NCBI RefSeq assembly: GCF_947305105.1
Contig: NZ_CAMZCS010000023.1
Coordinates: 1 to 52,393, forward strand
Origin: an uncultured Fibrobacter sp.
Lineage (GTDB): Bacteria > Fibrobacterota > Fibrobacteria > Fibrobacterales > Fibrobacteraceae
Direction: 5' to 3'
Length of the DNA: 52,393 nt
Shown here one piece after another: positions 35,971-44,700 of this stretch. Every line of letters begins with the position of its first letter. Positions within the stretch are counted from its first letter, which is position 1. The notes under the pieces are model-generated. The model worked only from the letters and a program-made list of their open reading frames with translations. It had not been told where the DNA came from and did no database searches. Made by a program: the position numbers and the translations under genes.

Positions 35971-36983
35971 ACCCTTTCGTACACTCTCAGTTTTGCAGAA
36001 CGAGCCCGTCCGTTCTTTTCAATTTCTTCGGCCGAGGGCAAAATCGGCTTGCGATTCACCTTTTTCAGGCGTTGGTGATTGCCTCCGCACATGCACACAG
36101 GCATGTGTTCGGGGCATATACATGCCCTTTCGAACTCCGCGGTGGTCTCCTTGACGCACCGGTCTTCTACGGAGTGGTAGCTCATCACCACCAGGCGGCC
36201 ACCCACCTTGAGGCAGTCCACCGCGGCGCGGAGGCTATCCTCGATTTCCTTGAGTTCCCCGTTGACTTCCATGCGGATTGCCTGGAACACGCGAGCCAAA
36301 AGCCCGTTCACTTCGCGACGCTTGTCGGGGAATACGGACTCCACCACAGATTTCATATCGGAAGGCAGTATCTCGCGACCTTCGCCAGAAACAGCGGCAA
36401 CCATTTCAAGGATCCGTGTTGCCAATTTGAAAGCACGGTCCATGTCCGCATTCTTGCGGAGGGCCGCGGCAAGCGTATCTGCATCAACGTTCTTGAGCCA
36501 TTCCTGCGCCGAGACACCCTCGCGACGATCCATGCGCAAGTCAAGCGGATTGTCGCCGACAAACGTAAATCCGCGTGCGGAATCATCCACCTGATGGCTG
36601 CTGATGCCCAAATCGTAGAGGATTCCGTCCAAAGTATCGGGAGCGATTTCGTTCTTGAGTTCGCCAAAGCGCACCGGATGCACAATAAACTTGGGTTTTA
36701 CTCCAGCAAGGCGCTTGGTCGCAAAAGCCACCGCTTCTTCGTCACGGTCGAAAGCGTGGAGCGTACCCTGTTCGTTCAGGCGGGTCGCAATCGCGTAAGA
36801 ATGTCCACCACCGCCTAGCGTGCAATCGGCATAAGTCCCGTCCGCCTTTATATTAAGGCCTTCCAAGCATTCCTTGAGCATCACCGGATCGTGGTAGAAC
36901 ACGCCATCCGTCGCCCCGGCCACTGCCGCCGGAGAAAATTCTTTTATACGTAATGCTTTTGGAGATAAACTACTTTGCGGCAC
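35967..36983 (-). CDS. rsmH: 16S rRNA (cytosine-1402-N4)-methyltransferase RsmH
   Basis: RsmH methylates C1402 of 16S rRNA. The markers are FYHDPVMLKECLEGL near the start, the SAM loop ADCTLGGGGHSYAI, ILYDLGISSHQVDD, RGFTF, LDLRMDRREG and VVMSYHSVEDRCVKE. The start is GTG at 36983 after GGAGG, overlapping mraZ by 14 nt. 338 residues, slightly longer than usual at the N-terminus. Confidence 0.96.
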   Translation of the reverse strand: MPQSSLSPKALRIKEFSPAAVAGATDGVFYHDPVMLKECLEGLNIKADGTYADCTLGGGGHSYAIATRLNEQGTLHAFDRDEEAVAFATKRLAGVKPKFIVHPVRFGELKNEIAPDTLDGILYDLGISSHQVDDSARGFTFVGDNPLDLRMDRREGVSAQEWLKNVDADTLAAALRKNADMDRAFKLATRILEMVAAVSGEGREILPSDMKSVVESVFPDKRREVNGLLARVFQAIRMEVNGELKEIEDSLRAAVDCLKVGGRLVVMSYHSVEDRCVKETTAEFERACICPEHMPVCMCGGNHQRLKKVNRKPILPSAEEIEKNGRARSAKLRVYERV

Positions 36984-37446
36984 TTGGACCCTCCGTCAAA
37001 CCTTCTCCATAGAACGCAGCATCGAATGCGGCAACAGATTCATTTGTCTGCAATCCGTATTCAGCATTGAAGCGTTCCGGGTTCCATAGTTCAAGAGTCT
37101 TACCGCTAGCTTGCACATAAAGGACTTCACCCTTAAGGCCTGCGTACTCCAACAAGATCTTTGGGAGTAAAATGCGATTCTGGCCATCGAGCTCCACGAA
37201 TGCGGGGCATAGGCCTCTCCGAACTAGGTCGGCTTGACGGCGGTCGGACCGGCAGTCCAGGTCCGCCATGAACTTTTCGTATTCGGGCAAGGTAAACAAC
37301 CGGAGGGTACGGTCCGGGCCACGCGTGACCACGAATTCGCTCCCTTCGGCAGCCGTAAGCTGACGACGGAATTCCCTAGGGAAGGAAGACCTTCCCTTTC
37401 CATCGATAGCCGTTTGGGCTTGACCTATGAAAGACGTAAAGTTCAT
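36970..37446 (-). CDS. mraZ: Transcription regulator MraZ
   Basis: MraZ is an AbrB-fold DNA-binding ring that autoregulates the dcw operon. Two repeats of the fold are visible: AIDGKGRSSFPREFR and ELDGQNRILLPKILL, each with the D-x-x-x-R-x-x-x-P core. The ATG at 37446 gives a family-like N-terminus (MNFTSFIGQAQTAIDGKGR); an ATG at 37461 adds five residues. It heads the dcw run, with its promoter and likely operator just upstream. 158 residues. Confidence 0.93.
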   Translation of the reverse strand: MNFTSFIGQAQTAIDGKGRSSFPREFRRQLTAAEGSEFVVTRGPDRTLRLFTLPEYEKFMADLDCRSDRRQADLVRRGLCPAFVELDGQNRILLPKILLEYAGLKGEVLYVQASGKTLELWNPERFNAEYGLQTNESVAAFDAAFYGEGLTEGPSAAK

Positions 37447-37463
37447 ACTAGTTTGACACATTT

Positions 37464-37509
37464 TACCACAACACGTGATAAATATACCACTTTCTACCAC
37501 CTTCGGCAA
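37464..37509 (-). promoter_or_regulatory. dcw promoter with MraZ-box-like repeats
   Basis: On the minus strand -35 TTGCCG (37509-37504) and -10 TATATT (37486-37481) have 17-bp spacing. Between them, GTGGTA occurs twice with a 10-bp period (37500-37495 and 37490-37485), and once more after the -10 (37469-37464). MraZ boxes in other bacteria are direct TGGGN or AAAGTG(G/T) repeats at about 10-bp period, so autoregulation is likely. Confidence 0.65.
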
Positions 37510-37635
37510 TGGACACTCGGATTTTCTTATAAAAAACATACCAGGGACCGAGGTCCTCTTTTTTTCAAAAGTGAACATCCGAGCACATTCCGCAAAGATT
37601 TCTTACGGGATGACGAAGCTCTCCAAAACGACAAA

Positions 37636-37660
37636 AATCCGGCCAGAGGCCGGATTCTTT
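37636..37660. terminator. Terminator after the TSP3-OmpA gene
   Basis: Stem AATCCGGCC/GGCCGGATT with a 3-nt loop is followed by T runs on both strands. It isolates the outer-membrane gene transcript from the dcw promoter. Confidence 0.85.
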
Positions 37661-37691
37661 GTTTTATTGTCTTATTATGTTAGCCTGTTCG

Positions 37692-39743
37692 CTACGGTTT
37701 CGCTGCCGGAGCGGGCTTGTCTGCGGGTTTTGCCGGAGCAGCCGGAGCTGCCGCAGGAGCGGGCTTGTCTGCGGGTTCTGCCGGAACAGCCGGAGCTGCC
37801 GCAGGAGCGGGCTTTTCGACGCTTTCTTCCATCTTCTCCGAGAATCCGGAGTCACCTTTACCTTCCTTCTCGAACGGGATGAGTTCCACGCGGCGGTTCT
37901 TGGCGCGGCCCTCGTCCGTCTCGTTATCGGCAAGCGGCCTACGCGTACCGAAACCAACGGCGCGCAAACGGTCCTTCGCGATGCCCTTCGAAATCAGGTA
38001 GGTCGTCACGGAATGAGCGCGGTCTTCGGAAAGTCTCTGGTTGTAGTCTTCCGTTCCCACAATATCCGTGTGGCCCTGCACTTCAAGGTTCGCTTCGGGG
38101 AACTCCTTCATGAGCGCCACGATGTCGTCAAGAGTCGGATAGCTGTTCTGGGTGAGCTTCGAAGAATTGAATTCGAAGTTGATTCCCTTCTTGAGCAGGT
38201 TCAAGTCATGCTTCTTCTCGAGCGGGCAACCGACCGTATCCACGGCAACACCCGGGATAGTATTCGGGCACTTGTCCTTGTAATCGGGCACCTTGTCCTT
38301 GTCGCTATCGAGCGGGCAGCCGACCGTGTCGACCGGGACTCCCAGCGGAGTATTCGGGCACTGGTCCTTATAATCGGGCACCTTGTCCTTGTCGCTGTCG
38401 AGCGGGCAACCCACAGTATCAACCTTCACGCCCTTCGGGGTGTTGGGGCACTGATCCTTGTAATCGTACACGCCGTCTTCGTCGGTATCGAGCGGGCAGC
38501 CTTCCACGGTCACCTCGACTCCCTTCGGGGTGTCGGGGCACTTGTCCAGACCGTCGAACACCTTATCGCCGTCGGTATCGATGCCACAACCGTCGGCATC
38601 CACCACGATGGGCTTAGGCGTATGCGGGCACTTGTCCTTGTCGTTCTTCACACCGTCACCGTCGTCGTCGCCCACAGGAGGCTTGCCAAAGGTCCAGGTG
38701 AGTTTCGCGATGCCGGCAATGAGCGGGTGCGCCACATAGCAGTAGTGGAGCGTCTTGCCGTTCTTGCCCTCGTATTCGAGCATGAAGTCTTCGCAGCCGT
38801 CCATTTCGTCGTCTACGTCGTAACCCACGTTGAGCAGGTTCCTTATGCCAATGTCGATACCCATGGCAAATTCGATGTCGCCAAGGAAGTCGAGGAACGG
38901 CACCTTCAAGCTAAAGCCGGGCGTGAGCAACATCGGGTCTACCAGCGGATTGATCGGGTAGTCGTTGTTGCCAAGACGCATTTCGCCGCTGAATTCCAGG
39001 AACGGATGGAACCATTCGTACATCATGTAGTTGATAGCGGTACTGTACACGAGCGTATTGGAACCGTCGCCAAACACCGCCATGAACCCAAGGCTGGAAT
39101 TCCATATAAGCGGGAGACCCCGCTTGGTGTAATCCACTTCGGCGACACCCGTAAGCCCGACCACGACGCTATTTGCGGTGTAGGCATACGTCGGGCCACC
39201 GTTCCCGTTCAGGAACCAGGCATGGCGGGGGCGCATACCGGCATTTTTCCAGCCCGTGGGCAGGTACAGGTCGAGCACCGCCGCCGTCCTCAAGATATCG
39301 GGGCCGAAATGTGGAGTGCGGTACTTGCCATAAAGCTGGAGGTCACCAAGGCCACCCTCAATCATGCCCGCCCAGGCCGCCTCACCGGAATAATCCTTGG
39401 CGTGGTCATAATAGATGGGCAAGCTGACGCCTACATCCAAATCGTCGCGCAGGCCAAAGGCGAAATTGAAGTTACCGGCGAGCGCACCGTCGATACGCCC
39501 CTCTTCCATGTCGGCATCCCACACGTCAAGCTGCTGATTGGTCCCGTCCGGGCCTACAAACTTGCCCGCGCGGGTATAACCCCAGTTGTCAGTGGCGATG
39601 GTTCCACCAGTCCCTGCACGGAAATGGAAGAACCCGAGAGTGTTAGCATCTTGCTGGTGCAAGCCGGTCTTTCCCCCGAGCAGACCCGTCTGCGCGAAGG
39701 TCGCCGCCTGCACAAGAAGCAAGAATAAAAGAATTTTTTTCAT
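37692..39743 (-). CDS. OmpA-family outer-membrane protein with TSP3 repeats
   Basis: A signal peptide (MKKILLFLLLVQAATFAQ) is followed by a beta-barrel region to about residue 345. Then come five thrombospondin type 3 repeats with calcium-binding aspartates (such as DGDGVKNDKDKCPHTP and DSDKDKVPDYKDQCPNTP), an OmpA peptidoglycan-binding domain (INFEFNSSKL, VQGHTDIVGTEDYNQRLSEDRA, NRRVELIPF) and a Pro/Ala-rich tail. This architecture matches structural OmpA proteins of Fibrobacter. It lies 31 nt after the collagen-like lipoprotein gene on the same strand and probably shares its transcript. Confidence 0.9.
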   Translation of the reverse strand: MKKILLFLLLVQAATFAQTGLLGGKTGLHQQDANTLGFFHFRAGTGGTIATDNWGYTRAGKFVGPDGTNQQLDVWDADMEEGRIDGALAGNFNFAFGLRDDLDVGVSLPIYYDHAKDYSGEAAWAGMIEGGLGDLQLYGKYRTPHFGPDILRTAAVLDLYLPTGWKNAGMRPRHAWFLNGNGGPTYAYTANSVVVGLTGVAEVDYTKRGLPLIWNSSLGFMAVFGDGSNTLVYSTAINYMMYEWFHPFLEFSGEMRLGNNDYPINPLVDPMLLTPGFSLKVPFLDFLGDIEFAMGIDIGIRNLLNVGYDVDDEMDGCEDFMLEYEGKNGKTLHYCYVAHPLIAGIAKLTWTFGKPPVGDDDGDGVKNDKDKCPHTPKPIVVDADGCGIDTDGDKVFDGLDKCPDTPKGVEVTVEGCPLDTDEDGVYDYKDQCPNTPKGVKVDTVGCPLDSDKDKVPDYKDQCPNTPLGVPVDTVGCPLDSDKDKVPDYKDKCPNTIPGVAVDTVGCPLEKKHDLNLLKKGINFEFNSSKLTQNSYPTLDDIVALMKEFPEANLEVQGHTDIVGTEDYNQRLSEDRAHSVTTYLISKGIAKDRLRAVGFGTRRPLADNETDEGRAKNRRVELIPFEKEGKGDSGFSEKMEESVEKPAPAAAPAVPAEPADKPAPAAAPAAPAKPADKPAPAAKP
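37707..37814 (-). repeat. 48-bp repeats encoding the Pro/Ala-rich tail
   Basis: A 48-bp unit (16 residues, with PADKPAPAAAPA core) recurs about 2.2 times at the 3' end of the OmpA gene, with only a few base differences between copies. Confidence 0.8.
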
Positions 39744-39774
39744 CTACTTTCTATTTCCTTTGTTCTTACTTTCT

Positions 39775-42700
39775 CTATGCTTGGCCAGAATACCAGATGC
39801 CATCTTGACAACGCGGGGTCATACGCATGAAGGGATATTCGGGGCAAGTCCAACTATCATAATCGTCATAATCCACACATCCTTCCGCATTTTCCGTTTC
39901 TTCACAAAAATCCACAGTCGTGCATGCTCTACTTAGCGTATTATGGTTATCGCAATAATCTTCCACGGACGAGCATTGTGTCAATCCCATCTCCTCAAGA
40001 GTCATCCACTTACCATAATCATTAGGTCCATTTTTGTAATTGAAGTTGTAGTAATATTTTATCCCTCCATACAAGCACGGATGATCACAAGACGATTCCT
40101 CGCCATCTTCTTCTACAAATTCACTATGCATTGCCGAGCAAGCGGTTTGGACATCGGTCACCTTTATACAATGTACATTTGAAGCTGAATCTCTACGAAT
40201 CTTGTAAACCTCCGGCAACACAGTCCCTTCCATAGTATATCCGGATAGGAATATAATGTAGTCCCTATAATACGAATAAACCACATTCCTGCTGAGATAG
40301 GACTCGTCTTCCGGATCATACCGATCATACACCTTATTGCAAAGTTCCTCACCTGTCCGGTAAGCCGAAGCAGAAGTAATATAAGGAGGAGAATAAACGA
40401 TTTCTTCCCTCAGGGATTCCTCGTGGACAGAGTCCTTGACAAGGCAGACAGAGGCGGTTTGCGCATAGCAATCCCCCCCACTAGGAGCACACTCTTCTTT
40501 TTTGATATTCTGTTTATTTTGTTCACAATAATCATGTATGTTGAGGCAGGTTTCGCCATCGGCTAACGTAATCCACCCCCCCCTCTTTAAGCTGTAATAG
40601 AATGTCCTGCCGGCATAGTCACAACGGTAATTGCAGGGCTCATCAAGCCAAGGTTCACCACCGTTCGGAGCAACGATTCTCGGGCATTCCCTATCAGGAT
40701 CCACTTGATTCCAATCCCTATGGATAGACGAAGAACTTCCGATATATTTTTCTATTTGGTCACAAGTATATTCGTCGCTACCAGAAGAAACAACCGTATC
40801 GATGATGCTGGAATTGCAGGCCTTATTCAACTTGAGATCAAGGTTACCCGCTATAGTCCAGCGGCAATTTACATAAGAACGTTTTGCCACCGTAACTTCG
40901 CCGTCCGCCGTTTCTTCCCAAACATAATCGCAATCACACTTGTAATGTTCCATACCGGTCCTATCGGACAACTTCCATTCAAGTGAGTCCATTTTATAAA
41001 TCGCAGAGGTCTTCATCAAGGTTTCGGTACAAACCCCGGACATGACTTCGATTGGTTCTGCACGAAGCCATTTACCCACACCATTGTCATTAAGTTTGCA
41101 CACAACAAAACCCTGTCTTAGCTTAGTTGCATAGATCGTGTCAACTTCATTCACTTTAGCCGAATCACATTCACCCAATTGAATACGGGCAAGTGGATCA
41201 ATCTCATACACAGGGACAAAAGCCTTTTCCGATGTATCACACCTAAAGAAGGTTTCAAACTCCGGAAGCGTGAACAACGAATCCTTCGTTTCGGCATTGC
41301 ACACTTCACCGATAGTATACTCGTAATAACTGACAGGCTTGCCGACAAGGTCGCCCGTAGAATCGGCCACGCACTGGAAATACTGGGTACCCATTCCACC
41401 GACTCCCGATACAAGGGAGCCCTCCTGTTTCCCATTACAAATGGCAGACTTCATGTCATTAGACCTTTTCCAAGATTTCTCCTTACATTCAGCAACAATC
41501 GACGTGCCCATGGAATCGATTATGAAGAACTTACCCGCAGTCGAGTCATTGCATTCGCCTGCAATGCTGCTTGCAATCGCATCGATACTCTGATCGAATT
41601 TCGCTATAGGATACCAAAGTTCCAACCTTCCATCACACTTGAAGTACTTGAACAAACCTCCCGTAACATGACTTTCGTAAATAGGAGCCTGTTCCAGGTT
41701 GCAAGCAGGCAATTCATAAGCATCCTTCAGGCCATGCTGGGTAATTTTTTCATAAGCATTCTGCGTATCAGGAATTTCTCCACTCTGCCCATTCATGCGC
41801 AAGTTGAAATACACAACGTAGTAGTCAATAAAGAATATGGGGTATTCGAAACCATTCTTCAACTTGAATAACGGCTGGTTAATTGCCGTCTTGAAATTAC
41901 CTTCCTTCGCAAAAAGTTCCCTGTAATCGGCGTAGGTCCTGTTATAATTAGATACATAGTTAGAGCTGGATTCAAGACTTGAAAGAACCATAGGCCAGCT
42001 TATTGCGGCAGAAATTTCATTGATTTCAATTGTATCCGACATGTAGAAGTCCACCGCGTAGAAATCCTTGCCGAGGGCCAGTGCTTCGGTAATTTCGTCG
42101 TTAGCCTGCTTGCTTGCCTTGGCGAAGTCCGTTCCTTTTTTCTTCATAAGCGTTTCGATACGGGCAGCCTTGTAATCGCTTACGAAATCAACAACAATGG
42201 TATCGCCGTCATCCATATTGACAAACGCCATATAGACAATTTCGGAGGTCCCTTCTGAACTTTGACTACGACCATTACCAGAACCGTTGCTGCGATCAAG
42301 TCTCACACGGAACTGCGCATAGGAGTTCATCATGTTCGTTATATCGACATCGTTTGCAAGGAAACTCACGTAGTAACTCACTTTGTACAGACTAGGATCT
42401 TCGTAAGTAGTAATTATTGTCTGCTTTGTGAGATACAGTTCCGAAACAAAATTCTTCCCAGTCCTTTCAAAGTTGGAATCCACTTCCATCACAGTCAATT
42501 CAGCCGAATTGCCGAAATCATAGAGACTTACATCTTTTTGATACGGGAACCTGAACATGACGGTCTTCTTGTAGTGCTTAGTCAGGTTCTTGTTAGGGAT
42601 AAGCGTCGGCAACTGGATGATGCTTGAACCCGAGCCGCATGATATCTTCACGTTGATGAGGGAAGCCTCCGTGTCGGTCCAACTCGAGTCCATACGGCAG

Positions 42701-43203
42701 GAAAGGCTATCCACCAACATCTCGGTGAGAGTATCGATAACGGAATCGGCCACCTTCTTGGATACAGTCCTGGAAACACTGTCCACGTTGACTTCCTTGC
42801 CGTTCTGTCCAGCCTTGCCGTCGGCACCATTCTGACCGGCCTTGCCATCGGCACCCTTCTGGCCGTTCTGACCATCGGTACCGTTCTGAACAGTACCGAT
42901 AGTCTTGCCATCGCATATAATCTTGTAACCGGAGGAATCCTTCAGGGGCTCGGACTTGCATCGGAGGTCCACGGCTTCAGAGGCGTTGACCACGGACCAT
43001 TCGCCATCGGTACAGGCATAAAGGACACCGGTCGACTTCACGAGGGCCATTTCCCCTTCGTTCTCGCCATTACAGGCAAGACTGTCGAGAGAATCCACAA
43101 TTGCGTATTCGTCGTTGTGGACGTGGATAACGTCATCACCGCAAGCGGTGTAAAAAAGTGCTAAAAAGCTAGCAGCAGACCATGTAAGAAATAACTTTTT
43201 CAT
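39775..43203 (-). CDS. Large Cys-rich lipoprotein with collagen-like segment
   Basis: The ATG at 43203 (after AAGGGGAAAT) gives a lipoprotein signal ending FYTAC, so the mature protein is lipid-anchored. Near residues 108-137 there are ten Gly-X-Y triplets (GTD GQN GQK GAD GKA GQN and so on), a short collagen-like stretch followed by a helix-prone region. The remaining 900 residues have many regularly spaced cysteines and repeated modules with C-x-G-x and KWxTLxEMG-like ends (for example GGWITLADGETC and GKWMTLEEMGLTQC), suggesting duplicated disulfide modules. No enzyme motif is seen. It may be a surface adhesin or stalk, but that is inference. It probably shares a transcript with the OmpA gene that follows. 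Confidence 0.7.
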   Translation of the reverse strand: MKKLFLTWSAASFLALFYTACGDDVIHVHNDEYAIVDSLDSLACNGENEGEMALVKSTGVLYACTDGEWSVVNASEAVDLRCKSEPLKDSSGYKIICDGKTIGTVQNGTDGQNGQKGADGKAGQNGADGKAGQNGKEVNVDSVSRTVSKKVADSVIDTLTEMLVDSLSCRMDSSWTDTEASLINVKISCGSGSSIIQLPTLIPNKNLTKHYKKTVMFRFPYQKDVSLYDFGNSAELTVMEVDSNFERTGKNFVSELYLTKQTIITTYEDPSLYKVSYYVSFLANDVDITNMMNSYAQFRVRLDRSNGSGNGRSQSSEGTSEIVYMAFVNMDDGDTIVVDFVSDYKAARIETLMKKKGTDFAKASKQANDEITEALALGKDFYAVDFYMSDTIEINEISAAISWPMVLSSLESSSNYVSNYNRTYADYRELFAKEGNFKTAINQPLFKLKNGFEYPIFFIDYYVVYFNLRMNGQSGEIPDTQNAYEKITQHGLKDAYELPACNLEQAPIYESHVTGGLFKYFKCDGRLELWYPIAKFDQSIDAIASSIAGECNDSTAGKFFIIDSMGTSIVAECKEKSWKRSNDMKSAICNGKQEGSLVSGVGGMGTQYFQCVADSTGDLVGKPVSYYEYTIGEVCNAETKDSLFTLPEFETFFRCDTSEKAFVPVYEIDPLARIQLGECDSAKVNEVDTIYATKLRQGFVVCKLNDNGVGKWLRAEPIEVMSGVCTETLMKTSAIYKMDSLEWKLSDRTGMEHYKCDCDYVWEETADGEVTVAKRSYVNCRWTIAGNLDLKLNKACNSSIIDTVVSSGSDEYTCDQIEKYIGSSSSIHRDWNQVDPDRECPRIVAPNGGEPWLDEPCNYRCDYAGRTFYYSLKRGGWITLADGETCLNIHDYCEQNKQNIKKEECAPSGGDCYAQTASVCLVKDSVHEESLREEIVYSPPYITSASAYRTGEELCNKVYDRYDPEDESYLSRNVVYSYYRDYIIFLSGYTMEGTVLPEVYKIRRDSASNVHCIKVTDVQTACSAMHSEFVEEDGEESSCDHPCLYGGIKYYYNFNYKNGPNDYGKWMTLEEMGLTQCSSVEDYCDNHNTLSRACTTVDFCEETENAEGCVDYDDYDSWTCPEYPFMRMTPRCQDGIWYSGQA

Positions 43204-43270
43204 ATTTCCCCTTTTTTTGTTAAACCCACCCCTAAAATAGTAAAAAAAAGTTTTCAACAAATGTTGTCCA

Positions 43271-43302
43271 AAAAAAAGACCCCGCGGAATGCACCGCGGA
43301 GC
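43271..43302 (-). terminator. Terminator of argG
   Basis: On the minus strand a CCGCGG/CCGCGG stem with a TGCATT loop is followed by TCT7, just after the argG stop. Confidence 0.88.
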
Positions 43303-43322
43303 CGATATTTTTTTGTCCTATT

Positions 43323-44591
43323 TTACTTCTTGAGGCTCGGAACACCACCGAAGTCGACGTTCGTCTTCTTGCCGAGCAAGAGGGCGCGCGTCTTGAGCGG
43401 AAGACCGTAGCAGCGGATGAAGCCCGTAGCGTCCTTCTGGTCGTACATGTCGACGTCGGTGAATCCACCGAGGCCCATATCGTAGAGGCTGTAGGGGCTC
43501 TTGATGCCGGCCGGGATAATGTTGCCCTTGTAGAGTTTGAGGGTCACATCACCGGTAACAACCTTGTTCACTTCGTTGAAGAAGGCGTCCATAGCCTGGC
43601 GGAGCGGAGTGAACCACTGGCCATTGTACACGAGGTTCGCATACGTCATGGACATCTTCTGGGCTTCGAACAAAGTTTCCTTGTCGAGCACGAGCTGCTG
43701 CAGGCATTCGTGAGCCTTGTACAGGAGCGTGCCACCCGGAGTTTCGTACACGCCGCGGCTCTTGAGACCCACAAGGCGGTTTTCGACGATATCCAGGAGA
43801 CCGCAAGCGTTCTTGCCACCAATCTTGTTCAGGTATTCGAGGAGTTCGACAGCACCCATCTTCTTGCCGTCGATAGCGACCGGATTGCCCTTTTCGAAGG
43901 TAATCGTCACGTGGTCGGCCTTGTTCGGGGCCTTCTCGTACGTGGCCGTGTGCTTGAGGAACTCGTACTTGTGTTCCTGTTCCGGGAATTCCAGAACACC
44001 ACCTTCGTGAGAGAGGTGCCAGAGGTTGCCGTCTTCGGAGTAAATCTTCTTCTTGCTGATGCCGTTGAGCGGAATCTTGTGGGCGGCAGCGTAGTCGATA
44101 GCGTCTTCGCGGCTATGGAAGTGCCACTTCGGGTCCTTCCACGGAGCGATAACTTCGAGCTTCGGGTTGAGAGCGGCGTAGGTCAGTTCGAAACGGACCT
44201 GGTCGTTACCCTTACCGGTAGCACCGTGAGCAACAGCGTAAGCGCCTTCCTTCTCGGCGATCTTGACCTGGTACTTAGCGATGAGCGGACGAGCAAAGGA
44301 CGTACCGAGGAGGTAAGTGCCTTCGTACTTTGCACCGGCGCGAACGGTCGGCCAAACGTATTCTTCAAGGAATTCCTTCTTGAGGTCGAGAACGTAGCAC
44401 TTGGAAGCACCGGTCTTGAGAGCCTTTTCTTCGAGAGCCTTTGCGTTCGGGAAATCGTTCTGTCCCAAGTCAGCGGCGAAAGCGATCACTTCGCAGTCGT
44501 AGTTTTCCTTGAGCCAAGGAATGATGATGGAGGTGTCAAGTCCACCGCTATAGGCGAGGACGACTTTCTTCTTGGATTCTGTTTTAGCCAT
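43323..44591 (-). CDS. argG: Argininosuccinate synthase
   Basis: ArgG joins citrulline and aspartate with ATP in arginine synthesis. Family signatures are VLAYSGGLDTSII near the N-terminus (ATP PP-loop), EGTYLLGTSFARPLIAK, AHGATGKGNDQVRFE and FEKGNPVAIDGKK. Length 422 is close to the family norm. AAAGGAC precedes the ATG. It is divergent from mlaD with a 109-bp shared upstream region. No other arg gene is in the window. Confidence 0.97.
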   Translation of the reverse strand: MAKTESKKKVVLAYSGGLDTSIIIPWLKENYDCEVIAFAADLGQNDFPNAKALEEKALKTGASKCYVLDLKKEFLEEYVWPTVRAGAKYEGTYLLGTSFARPLIAKYQVKIAEKEGAYAVAHGATGKGNDQVRFELTYAALNPKLEVIAPWKDPKWHFHSREDAIDYAAAHKIPLNGISKKKIYSEDGNLWHLSHEGGVLEFPEQEHKYEFLKHTATYEKAPNKADHVTITFEKGNPVAIDGKKMGAVELLEYLNKIGGKNACGLLDIVENRLVGLKSRGVYETPGGTLLYKAHECLQQLVLDKETLFEAQKMSMTYANLVYNGQWFTPLRQAMDAFFNEVNKVVTGDVTLKLYKGNIIPAGIKSPYSLYDMGLGGFTDVDMYDQKDATGFIRCYGLPLKTRALLLGKKTNVDFGGVPSLKK

Positions 44592-44700
44592 TTTGAATGT
44601 CCTTTGAAAAATTTTTAGACGGAATAAATGTAGTAAAAAAAAGTGGTTGGTGATTAGTGGCTAGTAAACAGGACTGCGCAAGAGTTACTATATTCAAAAT

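Noticed and set aside
44592..44700. Arginine-responsive riboswitch or ARG box before argG
   Set aside because: No convincing structured leader or repeated ARG-box-like palindrome could be seen in this 109-bp divergent region.
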